Below are positions 11,421 to 21,738 of a stretch of 64,000 nt of DNA, one piece after another (position 1 is the stretch's first letter; every line of letters starts with the position of its first letter). Both the position numbers and the translations under genes were made by a program. The DNA comes from Diplonema papillatum. Lineage: Eukaryota > Euglenozoa > Diplonemea > Diplonemida > Diplonemidae. The notes beneath the pieces are model-generated. The model was not told the DNA's origin. It did not search any database and saw only the letters and a program-made list of their open reading frames with translations. Location: positions 1-64,000 of the forward strand of contig JAPJBO010000174.1 of assembly GCA_030068145.1 (NCBI GenBank). Direction: 5' to 3'.

Positions 11421-12322
11421 TGCATTTTGGCAGGGGGGAAAAAAGCTAGCGTTGCACATCCCCCAGCTCCAAAAAAAAACAATACACTTTTGAGTGTAGA
11501 GAAAAGTGGGGTTGGCTCGAATAGAGGCTATTCACATTGCATGTTCATAGGACCTCCAGTCTCGAAATATCTGTAGCGATGGCCTGCATTAGTCATTATG
11601 CTTGCCTGTGATAGCCTATGATACCTGTGATGGCCTGTGGTACACCGCTGATAGAAATAGACTGTGATAAACGATTCTATGCAGGCCCAAGATATACGAG
11701 TGGACTGGCTCACACACTCTTTGATCGAGTGTATGCGAGCATGAATGCTCCCTCGGAAGGACGCCAGTTCATCGCCACATGCATTTGCATTCCGTCGGCG
11801 AAGAACAGGCCGGTCGCTAAGTTGATTTTTCCAGCCCTTGGAGAACGAGCGAGAATCTTCTGAAAATTTGCATGTATCCTACCGATGGATCTGCCCGCAA
11901 CAGGAGCACGAAGACGGTAACCCGCGCAGGGGCACCACCTGGAACGCCGAGTGAACCAGTCTCTTAACTCGACACAACCCCTTTCTTTTTCTTGCAGAGT
12001 GGTTTTACACCCCCACCCATTTTACCCCCCATCCCCCCCTTTTTTTTTCTTTCCTACACGCAGGAGAACCCTGCCAACTTACACCGTCTGTTTCCCTCCC
12101 TTTTTCTTTTAATAATTTTCCGTCTCCCCTTCTGACAACCCGGCCGCCGTTCGTTCGACAGCGAAAAAGCAAACGAAAAAGCGAGCCAGCCGAACACACA
12201 CAAAAACACCCACAAAGAGGAAACTTGAGCAAAGCCCAATTCGGCCACGCGCATTCATTTCGCTCGGTTTCTTTTTTTTTTTTTTTCGTCCGCTTTTTGT
12301 GGTAGAGACACATCATAGAAGA

Positions 12323-15261
12323 ATGACGCAAATGAACCCTGATGCGTCGACGTTTGCGAGTAGACCGGAGCTGAAGAGGAGTAACAGTGCACCGGTGCTG
12401 TTGACGGCGTCGGAGGAATGGTCGGTTTGCGAAGAAGAAGCGTTCCGGCTGTCTTCCGAGTACGCCCGGTGGTTCTACAGCCACTCTCCGCGAAGCTCGA
12501 AGATGGTGCCGAAGCCGCTGATAACCTGCGACACGATCTTCGAGATCGTCAGGGTCCGGGAGGAGCTGGGCATTCTCCCGTCGTCGTTCACGCTGCCCCA
12601 CAAACGCTTCCAGAAGCAGAACAGGGGCAGCATCCCCGCCCTGGTCGACGACAAGGAGTCCGTCACCAGCAGCATCGGCGGGCGCAACAGCCCGGAACAA
12701 CTCGAAAGCGTTGCGCCGCCCTTTCCGCCGTCCAACCGCCCGGCCGGCGCCCCTCCGTTGACCCGCGCGAACAGCGCCATGAGCTCGTACTACGGCACCG
12801 GCTTGAACAGCCGCGCAGCGCCCTTTGTCCCCAGAAACCCGGAAACCTTCAAACCGCGCGAGGCGCAACACCAGCCTCACCCGCAGCAGCACCAGCAGCA
12901 GCAGCACCAGCAGCAGCAGCACCAGCAGCATCAGCATCAACATCAGCATCAGCAGCACCAGCCTCACCTGCCGGCGCCGCAGAACCCGAATCTCCCTGGT
13001 TCGATGTACCACCCGTCGCCCACGATGGTCCCGCAGCACTCGGGTGCGCACCCGGCTAGCAGCAACGGGCATCCTGCCAACCCGGGGACGCCTGACTTTC
13101 AGAGCGCGCTTTACTCGACGCCGATGCAGTCTCCGGTTTCGCCGATTTCGTTCGGGTACCCGTCGCCTTCGACGCCGTGTTCGCAGTCGGGGACCCAGTA
13201 CTTCGAGGACGGTGGCAACCACCCGAACGAGGCGCACGTCATCAGCGTGAACGCGATGAACCCGAACCTGCCGCACTCTCAGCTCACGCACACGCCTCCG
13301 CCGCCGCCGCCGGGGGTGCAGGCGCCCATCAACATCCACACGCACGGCCTGCCGAACTCGGGCATGAACATGGTCACGCTGCCCGCGCTGACCAACACGA
13401 CCAACATGCCGTACATCAGCGTCAACGTGGGTGGGCAGCCGTTCAACCGACAGAATCCGATGTTCCCGCAGCCGACCGTCGGGCAGAACCCCCCCAACGA
13501 GCAGCGCAAGAGGCCGTCCAGGGCCCGCTCAAAGCTCATGGAAGACTACCGCGCCACCGCCCAGACCGTCAGCTGGGAGCTGCGGCAGCTCGTCGGCCAC
13601 GTGGTAGAGTTTACCACCGACCAGGAAGGATCGAGGCTCATCCAGAGGAAGCTCGAAAAGGACTGCACCCAGGAGGACTTGTACATCGTCTTCCGCGAGG
13701 TGTTGCCCGTCGCCCTGGTGCTCATGCAGGACGTCTTCGGCAACTACGTCGTCCAAAAGCTTCTCGAACACGGGTCATCGGAGATGCGCAGAGAGCTGGT
13801 GAACTGCCTCAGGGTATGGTCACTCATTTTTCTGGTGCATTGCAGACCATCGCCACAGATTCGCTGCGATTCAAACCGTTGTGGTACTTCACGATCTCTC
13901 GCATCTTGTGCGTGGTGTCTTTTGGCGGTGAATCAGAAGCTTCCTATCCCCCGATCAAGGCTAAACTAGGGGTTGTCCCCGCATCAAGCAGGTAGGATTC
14001 TGCATTCACATTAGGCCCAAATTCCCCCTTTCGGTTGGAAGCCGGATTGGAGGAAGCAGGATTAGGATTGTTCAATGAAGGAGGGCATGCTGCTGACCCA
14101 CATGGCTTGCTCTAAAAGAACCCTTTTACCAACGAAGGTCGCCCGGGGACCCTAAACCCCCGGAACCGCAAGCGAAGTTTAACTCTAAAAAAACAGGGCA
14201 ACACGCTCAACTTGGCGCTGCAGACGTACGGTTGCCGGATCGTGCAGAAGGCTCTCGAGGTCATGACAGACGAAGAACGGCTCGAGATCGTTCACGAACT
14301 CGACGGGAACGTGCCGAAGTGCGTGCAAGACCAAAACGGAAACCACGTGATTCAGAAGTGCATCGAGGTCATGAGCGAGAGGGTGGCGTTCATCGTCGAA
14401 TCGTTCGTGGGGCGGGTTGCGGAGTTCGCCACCCACGCCTACGGGTGCCGCTGCGTGCAGCGCATCCTGGAGTACTGCAAGAACCACAAGGAGATAATTC
14501 CGATTCTCGACGAGGTCCTGCAGTCCGTCCGCAACCTCGTGACCGACCAATACGGCAACTACGTGGTGCAGCACGTCATCACGAACAGCCACCCCCAGTA
14601 CCAGTACGCGATCATCCAGAAGCTCAAAGGCTGCTTCTCAGCCCTTTCCACGCACAAATTCGCGTCGAACGTAGTCGAGAAGATGTTCGAATACGCGAGC
14701 CCGTCTGTTCGCACGTCGTTGCTCGAGGAGTTGACGCTGCTGAAGGATGACGGCGTGTCGGGCTTGGTGGGAGCGGTCATCGACCAGTACGGCAATTACG
14801 TCATGCAAAAAATCTTCGACCTCTGCGACGACGACCAGAAGACGCTGGTGGCCGAGCACCTGAAGCCGAACGTGGCGTACCTCCGCCGCGCCCCGTTTGG
14901 CAAACACTTCGTCATGCGCCTCGAGAAGCAGGGCTGCCTTCCCCCGGCCGCCCCGACGACGCCGACGACACCCGTCGCGTGCGGGCCGGGGACACCCACC
15001 AAACACTTGCCCCCCTCTTCTGTCTTCGGATCGCCTCCGCAAATCACCCATCTGGGTCCGGTGCTGCACAGGACCGGTAGTTGGACGCAGCGGCAGGTAA
15101 GCCCTTCCACGTTTCATTTTCTGAGGAGAGTGCCGTTGTGTGTACCGAAGGGGCACACCTTTCTTCCTCGTACACGGGAAGAAGCAGCAGGCCAACGAAA
15201 AAAGAATGGTTGCCACATTCCGGGGCTCAGGCTTCTTCAGACCCCGCCTAGTCTAGGCTAG
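12323..15261 (+). CDS. Pumilio/PUF family RNA-binding protein
   Basis: Exon 1 is 12323-13813 and exon 2 begins at 14197; the phase-0 intron 13814-14196 starts GTATGG and ends AACAG. The first ATG (12323) is chosen. The N-terminal half is low-complexity, with a Gln/His tract at about residues 182-216 coded by CAG/CAC/CAT repeats. The C-terminal part has eight PUF repeats. Their base-contacting residues read, repeat 1 to 8: SR..Q, NY..Q, CR..Q, NH..Q, CR..Q, NY..Q, SN..E, NY..Q. This is the same code as animal Pumilio and predicts binding to UGUAUAUA in 3' UTRs. Such proteins repress or destabilise mRNAs in the cytoplasm. The frame runs to a stop at 15259-15261, but a good donor (CGGCAG then GTAAGC) at 15097 suggests an additional terminal exon that I could not locate. 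Confidence 0.93.
13838..13880 (+). repeat. Family B repeat fragment inside the PUF intron
   Basis: The intron contains a diverged form of the family B core (GCCACAGATTC with flanking GCAGACCATC), shared with 5517-5665, 20868-20945 and 49968-50013. Confidence 0.55.
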
Positions 15262-15331
15262 AGAGGTGCACACCTGCACATGCGAGGCAAAGAACCTTTA
15301 CAAATTGACCTCATCGTGTGTATTTTCACCA

Positions 15332-15392
15332 CCTGATCGATGATTGATGCTGATCGTCCGATCAATCAAAGCACAAACTCCAATAACATTCA
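15332..15392 (+). repeat. Family E repeat, diverged copy
   Basis: It shares TTGATGCTGATCGTCCG and the following AAGCACAAACTCC block with 21656-21738 and 8768-8838. Confidence 0.5.
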
Positions 15393-15439
15393 CGACTACA
15401 AATGACGGGGGGCTCTAGATCTTCCGAATGACACCTCAA

Positions 15440-15515
15440 CACAATAATAAATTATGTTGTCGAGAATAAACAAGTACCGGTAAAAGCACAAAACAAAACT
15501 ACGCTTCTCACGATG
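15440..15515 (+). repeat. Dispersed repeat family H
   Basis: The order ATGTTGTCGA, an A-rich stretch with AAAGCA and AACCAAAACTACGC-like sequence recurs at 18375-18430 and 20757-20815. These are short copies and the element type is unknown. Confidence 0.45.
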
Positions 15516-16087
15516 AGCACCGCAACCCCACAGCACTTCAATTTCATCCCGACGTTGGCGAACCATGCCCCGATGTACCGTGAGTAAATTCTTGACGCGC
15601 CGACAGCTGCCTTTCTCAGAAGATGAGAAAGAAAACGAAGAGAAGAAAAACACCGCCCGCGTATTCGATTGTGCTACGGGACACAGCTTTCGAAGCTGAC
15701 TTGCTTCTTGCAAAGAGGAGCTCGGCAATGCAACAGCGCACTGGAGCGCCCAGTTGCAAAATCTGCAAGGAGGGAATTGTGCTGCAGCCCACGTAAAAAA
15801 GGTTGTTGCCCCCGGGGGGTTTGACGTCCTCTCTTGACGCGTAACTAACATCCCTCCCACTCGGTCTGCGTTTACGAGCGAAACCGAGACGGGGTGCGCA
15901 CAACACCGTGGGTGAAAAAAAACAGGCGCTTCGTTTTGTGTGTGCGTGTTAGGGCAACCCGCAAGGTTTTGGTACACTTCCGATACCAAGTAGATGCTCT
16001 ATTCTAGCTCATTCGAGGTCAACGTGGTAGCGATGACCGTGAGAACAAAACAGGTGGTAGGGAGCCCTCCTTCTCTCTCTCTCATTT

Positions 16088-16169
16088 TCTTTAAAAGACT
16101 GGACGGTAGCATCAAACATGCATGAGAGGCGGTGCTCTGCCAACATTTAACTAAGACTTTCTCCCCCCT
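16088..16169 (+). repeat. Dispersed repeat family D, copy 1
   Basis: It contains AGCATCAAACATGCATGAG, then GGCGGTGCTCTGCC, TTTAACTAAGA and a C-rich end. Related copies are at 17091-17167, 29130-29208, 29211-29262 and 34089-34150, with tail fragments near 7060 and 17040. Confidence 0.7.
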
Positions 16170-16389
16170 TCCTTCACCTTTCTCTGCCCCCTAACCGCTT
16201 CAGCGCCAAAACAGAAAAATAAACGGTCTCCCAAAAGGTAGCAAAGAGTGATCATTCTTTTTTTGAATGACTTTTCGACGGGTTCCCGGACGGGACGACC
16301 CCTAAAGGGAATACCGATCACTCAATAATCAGACACGCTTCCAGAGCAGTCACCAGACTTCCTGCGGCCGTTGCGGATCAGTGTCGAAT

Positions 16390-16475
16390 AGCGTTTTGTT
16401 TACATAAGCGCCAGCTTCGAAGGAAATGCTCGACGATGCTGCCAGACAAAGAACCGAAGGAATTCTAAGTGCTGT
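16390..16475 (+). repeat. Family A repeat, diverged 5' fragment
   Basis: The head ATAAGCGCCAGCTTCGAAGG and the GGAAATGCTCG block match family A with several changes. The rest of the unit is lost. Confidence 0.5.
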
Positions 16476-17090
16476 AACTACCGACCCACGCGTTGAACGG
16501 ACTTGAGGTCATGCGGCATACCCCAACACGACAAATCACACAAACACAACAGGTTAACAGTCCTGAGAACAACACACGGTGGTGTAAGCGAAGAACAAAT
16601 CAGAATGTGTTTGCATGTTGTATTTACCCCTCTACCTCTATATTTCCTCCCTTCCATTCGGAGTCAAAGCAGCTACGTCGAGTATTTTTGACTCCCGAGG
16701 GGGACCTCATAGGTGGGTCCTCAGCGCGGTGACCGTCATTTGCGAACTCTGAAAGAAGCAATGCCCAACCAGCATGCGCACCACAGGTGACCACCCAGTC
16801 TCCGTCCGCCACCGTGGAGCAAAACGGACGGAGGGACCCCAGTCCCTCATCGGTTCATTCCTTCCGTGCGGATTGCCCCCCTTCCAGTGCGTACTGGGCG
16901 ACCCCATCCACAGAGAACTGCTGAAGAATTGATCTGAGGACCATGAGCGACAGCCAGAAGGGCAACGAGGCACACGCGTTCAGGCCCCCAGTCCGTCCGA
17001 GTCTTTGCACTCCGAAGGAGGTTGATTCTGGCATTCAGAGTTCCTAAGCATTAAACTAAAATCCCCGCCTCCATACAAACCACGCGTCTC

Positions 17091-17167
17091 CTCGAAGAAG
17101 ACTTGATGCTAGCATCAAGCATGCATGAGGCAGAGTTCTGCCTAGCCTTTAACTAAGAATCCCCGTC
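17091..17167 (+). repeat. Dispersed repeat family D, copy 2
   Basis: It shares GAAGAAGACTTGATGCTAGC and the ATGCATGAG, CTGCCTA and TTTAACTAAGA blocks with the copy at 29130-29208. The head of the two copies is almost identical. Confidence 0.7.
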
Positions 17168-17919
17168 CCCTCAAACAAGTCATCGCCCAGCCGGACGGTG
17201 TCGGTTTTCCCTCTCTCATCCGAAAGCGTCTCATATTTTCTTCCTCTCTATTTACGCCTCCCCGAGAAGTGCTTCAGCTTCCACCTGCAAACCAAGTTGC
17301 GGGAAAGATTCTCGTTTGTTCATCTTGGTTGATGAAATGGGGCACAACTTCAAAGGGAGGGCAACAGACCCTCTCTAAAACCTTTCGAACATTGATAAAG
17401 CGAAACATACCCACCCGAAGGAGAGTTGTAGCCTTTGAAATGAGCCGGATGTTTGCCGATAAGCAAACGGGGACTGTACCCTCTGGTGCTTGAATTTTTG
17501 TAAACGTACCGGGATATCACCACTGCTAGCAACGTGCCAGCCAGTCACTTGATAAAATTGGGGGGATTGGTTCGTTGGCAATGCTCGAAGTTTGTTTTGT
17601 GCACGAGGCCAGCAACTGCAGCTCTTAAAACCGACGGCTAGCGACACACGAACTCGTTTCGCACATCGCTGGGGGACACCTGCAGGAACATAAATAGGGG
17701 TGATATTCTTTATGTGTCCCAGCCAGCTCAGCCTGCTTCCACCGATAGTTTGTACTGTACGTACCGTCTTATAGGTCGCCCAGCTCGTGACGAAGGCTCA
17801 AAGCTCCCAATCGGCTTCTTATCCTCCCATTGACGGGGCGGGTGTAAACGGTAGGTTGTGCCAAAGAAGTAGAAAGAAAATTGAAAAGGCTGTTTTGCAA
17901 GCTGTTTTCGGCATGATTC

Positions 17920-18240
17920 GGCAACCGCTGCTAAACTAGGCGACCACACCCGAGTCAGGGGTGCAACGAAAAAAGAAGAAGGCCCTTAAAGCAAGCGGCT
18001 ACCAGAAACGTCCGACGTCCCCAAGCACTCCAGTGCCCTCGAGAGTGAAAAACGTGCAAGCCTGTCCGCACCTGTGCCCCCCCACGCAATCTCCAGAACC
18101 GCAAGAAAGCCCAGCGCCCCTGGCGCCACAAGTACTCGACCTTGACGACGCAATGACAGGTGACGACGTCATAAAGTAACCTTAAGCGGCGACACAGTGC
18201 ATGCTAATCCATGTGGTTCATGTACTTAAAAGAACTCAAT
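17920..18240 (+). mobile_element. LINE retrotransposon 3'-end fragment
   Basis: This is a severely 5'-truncated copy of the same non-LTR element found at 36379-39107. It covers the last 90 or so codons and the 3' tail. The peptide 17961-18179 matches the basic Lys/Pro-rich C-terminus of the larger copy. After the stop the tail GTGCATGCTAATCCATGTGG through TGTACTTAAAAGAACTCAA is nearly identical in both. In this copy the frame continues through LDLDDAM and GDDVIK, whereas the larger copy stops earlier because of a small length change. 3'-anchored fragments are typical of target-primed reverse transcription. Confidence 0.85.
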
Positions 18241-18374
18241 GCTAAACGAACATGACGTGGGCGGCATAGAGAGAGTACGACAACTCTATGGCACCATAAA
18301 GTCCAGAAAAACCATGGTGAAGAAAGAAAACCAAAAATACCGTCATTTAAAGGCATGAAAAGACGCTGAAAGTA

Positions 18375-18430
18375 AATAATGTTGTCGACAACTAAAAGCA
18401 AAAGAATAAACCAAAACTACGCATTTCTTT
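18375..18430 (+). repeat. Dispersed repeat family H, copy 2
   Basis: ATGTTGTCGACAACTAAAAG followed by AACCAAAACTACGC matches the copies at 15440-15515 and 20757-20815. Confidence 0.45.
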
Positions 18431-18447
18431 TCTTGCGCGCAGAAAGC

Positions 18448-18480
18448 GAGTGGGAAGAATAGCGAGTGGGAAGAATAGCG
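18448..18480 (+). repeat. Two-copy 16-bp tandem duplication
   Basis: The unit GCGAGTGGGAAGAATA occurs twice in direct succession with no differences, followed by the start of a third unit. Confidence 0.8.
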
Positions 18481-18899
18481 ACAACCCGGTGCGCCCAACA
18501 ACATCAGGGGCACCTCGAAAAAGAACGAATGGAAATAACCGTAAAAGAGGGAAGCCCGCGCGCCGAAGCGACGTGCCGGCCTTTCCTCCTTCCCTATTTT
18601 CTACTTGTCTTTTCTCTTCTCACACATTTTATTTCGCATAGCTTTACTAACCCTCCGACAAAAACGAACTTGCTTGCTTTCACCACAATTCTTGCTCGCA
18701 GCGAGTTTTCTTTTTTTTTTCTTTTGAGGGGAACATTTCCCGAACGGCGGTGCACTCGAAGAGTTTAAACGGAGCGAACGAAATACCCGGAGTTTCAAAG
18801 CAGGCTTTCACTCTGAAGCACCGGACCACTAGACCGCAAACAACGCTACGCACTAGGAAATGAGAAGTTCATATGCCACGCGATTCAACTGCGAAAGTT

Positions 18900-19113
18900 C
18901 TTTTGTATAAGCACCTGCTTTGCAGGAAATACTTGAGGAGGCTGCCAGCTGCAAAAGATCAAAGGAGGTAAATGTGCTGTAGCTCACACGAAACACAGGT
19001 AAATCTGGGTTCAGTGGCGGGCGTAAGCGTTCAACAAAAAGACCCATTTTGTAGTTGCATTGTTTCTCCCCCTCTAGCTTCAAAGTAAGCACAAGGCAGC
19101 CCCTCGAGTATTT
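18900..19113 (+). repeat. Family A repeat, near full-length copy
   Basis: It begins TGTATAAGCACCTGCTTTGC and ends CCTCGAGTATTTTT, with all internal blocks present. A separate short head-like fragment (ACACCTGCTTCG, GGAAATACTCGAGGA) lies at 19646-19690. Confidence 0.85.
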
Positions 19114-19740
19114 TTGCCTCAGCCCAAGTTCCGGAGATGTTCTCTTTTTTGATAATATTTTCTCTCTCTTTCCTTCTCCCTGGCAAAAGAAGTCTTAGAT
19201 CTTTCACCCTGAAAAGGCACGTGCGCGCGTTTTCCGGTGGAGGTTCTGGAAGCTCGTAGTCCAGCTTCCGTAAGAGTCTTGCTCCGAAAGCCTGCATTCG
19301 TCTTCGCTAAAAGCACGACTGCGCCGTAGCGTCCGAAGCTCTTGCGAAGGTGTTTCTAGTATGTGGCATCCAAAACCATGGAGAGCGTGCTGACTCCGGC
19401 ACTACGCGTCTCAAGTCCCTTGTTCGCATGCCAGTTTTCCCGCATTTCTCATGTCGTGCGAGCACGTGGCTCGATCAAATCTGAAAGCAAACCACCGCCG
19501 GTTTGAGCCACGATTGCCGTGAAGGATTTCTTGAACACGTTCAACATGCGAATGCAGCTCTCGTAGTGCGTGAAAGCAAATGCCTCAAGCCGGCACTCGT
19601 TGCCCTGGCACATAAAACGATCGGAGTCGCGGGTTTCTTCGCGGAATCAACACCTGCTTCGTCGGAAATACTCGAGGACGGTGCCACCGGTTTCAATTCA
19701 CAACTGTGTGCGCGGCGCCGTTTTACGTGGTGCCTTCCGG

Positions 19741-19915
19741 TATTACTCGGGTTCGTCACTTTCGCATGCTGAAGTTGTCATCGTAGGTGTCGAACGGTCG
19801 AACCCCCCGGGCCTACACAGTCTGACCCAGTCCGCAGCAAGTGACTGATGCGGGATGACAGACACTTCTACTTGCCTGCTACGCTGTAGACGTTTCTCAA
19901 GGGCTTAAAAAAACG
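19741..19915 (+). repeat. Dispersed repeat family F, plus copy
   Basis: This roughly 175-bp block is present again in inverted orientation at 44667-44842 with high identity. It runs from TATTACTCGGGTTCGTCAC to GGGCTTAAAAAAACG. Its long, nearly gapless similarity suggests a recent element or recent duplication. Confidence 0.85.
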
Positions 19916-20756
19916 CGGTGCGAGAGGCGTCCACGCGCTGCCCTCAGTGGTCAGCTTCAAGTAACCGCTCCGGCGGGTTGCGTGAGTGGGGATCGGTGTC
20001 AACTGGGTCGAGTACTTTTGACTTCCAACGGGATAGTTGCGCGCGGTGCGTCGCATTCGCGGCGTACCGGATGGGATGGTCATTAGGGTCTGGATGGCAG
20101 CCGGCCAGACCCTGCGAGGGCTGCTAGCAGCTCCCACCCACCTGACCCCTCGTTGTGCAGCGGTTCCTCAGTAAACTGCGCTTACCTATTTCCTGGCGAC
20201 TTCCGGCCAAGGGCACGGCGCGGGCTCCTGGGCAGGAAAAAAGAGCGTCCGTGCGTGCTCCTATTTTCCTCTCCACCACTCCCCTCTCCCCCCCTCCCAC
20301 TCCCACGCGTTCCTCTCCTGCGTTCGCTCCTTTTCCCTGTTTTCTACTGTCTTTCAGAAATGACGGCACCAAAGTTATGGCGATCTATTTTTGCTTCTTT
20401 TGAAACCTTTTTTCTCCCGCAGCGCATCCTACCTTTGTGGTGCAGTGGTGGTAGACAGATGCGAGCGAGAATAAATATTGCCAACTTTTGTAAGGGCGCA
20501 ACAGGTAGCAAGCTTGCTGCAGAGTCGATTACCCCTAAGGAGCACGAGAGCCTATTTCGAAGAGTCGAGCTTTTTTTCCACAACGGGAAAGTATGCATGA
20601 CTTTAAGATTTCTTTCTCCCGGACCAAGTTGCACAGAATTCCCCAGATTTAGCCATTTACGACAATTTTTGAACGGGTAGAACAGCAGATGCATGATCCT
20701 GCAAAATACACTCTAAAATACGAACCTTGGCTCTGAAGATGTGTCTCTGTCGGAGA

Positions 20757-20815
20757 TGTGTTGTCGACAATGATCAAAGCTAAAGAAGAAAACAGAGTTA
20801 CGCGTTTGTCAACTG
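20757..20815 (+). repeat. Dispersed repeat family H, copy 3
   Basis: It shares TGTTGTCGACAA and the A-rich region ending GTTACGCG with the copies at 15440 and 18375. Confidence 0.4.
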
Positions 20816-20867
20816 GCACCCGCCCTAAGGCCCTTGGCAAATGGCTATGTTTTTTCCTAACATGAGC

Positions 20868-20945
20868 CAATTCACCTACCCCCCTGAGCTCGATCACGCA
20901 GATGCAGATTATCGCCACAGATTCTTTGCATTCTAACCCAAACGA
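20868..20945 (+). repeat. Dispersed repeat family B, plus copy
   Basis: GAGCCAATTCACC, GAGCTCGATCACG and the core GCAGATTATCGCCACAG to CTAACCCAAACG are present. This is a shorter version of the minus-strand copy at 5517-5665. Confidence 0.7.
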
Positions 20946-21238
20946 TCACGCGGCGATTACACTCTACGCGACTACGCAAGCATGACTCGACGTGCGAAGA
21001 GATAACCGCGACGCCGGCGATGCGACGGAGGGGTAGATGGCCACCATCTTGACTGAAATCCGTTTTTTTTAATCCATCTTCTTTTTTCACGGAAAGAGGA
21101 GGCCTTCCGGTGTGGCTTCCGCCAGTCGTCGGAGCCTCTTTTGACACACTTCCTTTCGTCTTTCCTTCTTGTTTGGAGCGCTCTTAAACACAACTTCCGT
21201 TTTTCCCCATCTGCCTTTTGAAATGTTTTTTTTTTTTT

Positions 21239-21467
21239 GTATAAGCAGTGTTAAAGCCCCTGCTTTGTAGGAAATGCTTGAGGAGACTGCCAGTTGCGAT
21301 AGATCCAAGGAGGTAAATGTGCTGTAGCCCACACGAAACACAGGTAAATCTGGGTTTAGTGGCGGGCGTGAGCGTTCAACAAAAAAGACCCACTTTGTTA
21401 GTTGTATTGTTTCCTCCCCTTCTAGCCTCCTTCGAAATGAGCACAAGGCAGTCCCTCGAGTATTTTC
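21239..21467 (+). repeat. Family A repeat, full-length copy with small head insertion
   Basis: After TGTATAAGCA a short insert (GTGTTAAAGC) precedes CCTGCTTTGTAGG. The rest follows the family A consensus to CCTCGAGTATTTT. The preceding T run (21228-21236) also precedes the copies at 7891 and 54628. Confidence 0.85.
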
Positions 21468-21573
21468 TCAGTAGTACATCTGTAGCAACGGGAACATTTC
21501 CGGAACAACGGTTGCACATGAGAAAGAGAAAACGAAGCTAATGAAAAAGTGCTAATACAGGAAACCCCCCCAG

Positions 21574-21640
21574 AGAGGTTTATACCCTGTACACGCCAAG
21601 AACAACAGAGAGGTTTATACCCTGTACACGCGAAGAACAA
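21574..21640 (+). repeat. Tandem duplication of about 33 bp
   Basis: AGAGAGGTTTATACCCTGTA with the following CACGCCAAGAACAA block is repeated immediately with a single C/G change. Confidence 0.8.
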
Positions 21641-21655
21641 GTAACTTTTGCCTTA

Positions 21656-21738
21656 TCATTTTCATCACCTTTGGTCAGTTGATGCTGATCGTCCGTTGCT
21701 TCGTTTATCAGTGCAAGCCCCAACTCCGGAAATGTTCT
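21656..21738 (+). repeat. Dispersed repeat family E, longest copy
   Basis: It contains TTCATCACCTTTGGTCAG, GATGCTGATCGTCCG and CAACTCCGGAAATGTTC, matching 8768-8838 and 15332-15392 in order. Confidence 0.6.

Larger units (their letters stand above)
4721..12322. other. Repeat-rich intergenic region
   Basis: This 7.6-kb stretch has no supported gene. It holds repeat copies listed separately at 5517-5665, 7891-8108, 8768-8838, 9090-9203 and 10688-11190, and the tRNA-like element at 11345-11420. A degenerate run of motifs resembling GAGTCTTATGGCTCG lies at about 5090-5190. Open frames at 5902-6591 and 9912-10556 are long but have no recognisable domain and no GC3 bias, so they are not called. 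From about 12000 to 12300 the sequence is pyrimidine-rich with a T run ending at 12287, just ahead of the PUF start, and is the likely promoter and 5' UTR. Confidence 0.6.

Noticed and set aside
12005..13345. 446-codon minus-strand open frame rich in Leu/Arg/Val
   Set aside because: It is antisense to the PUF exon; the frame is open because of the GC3-rich codons and CAG/CAC repeats of the real gene. No domain.
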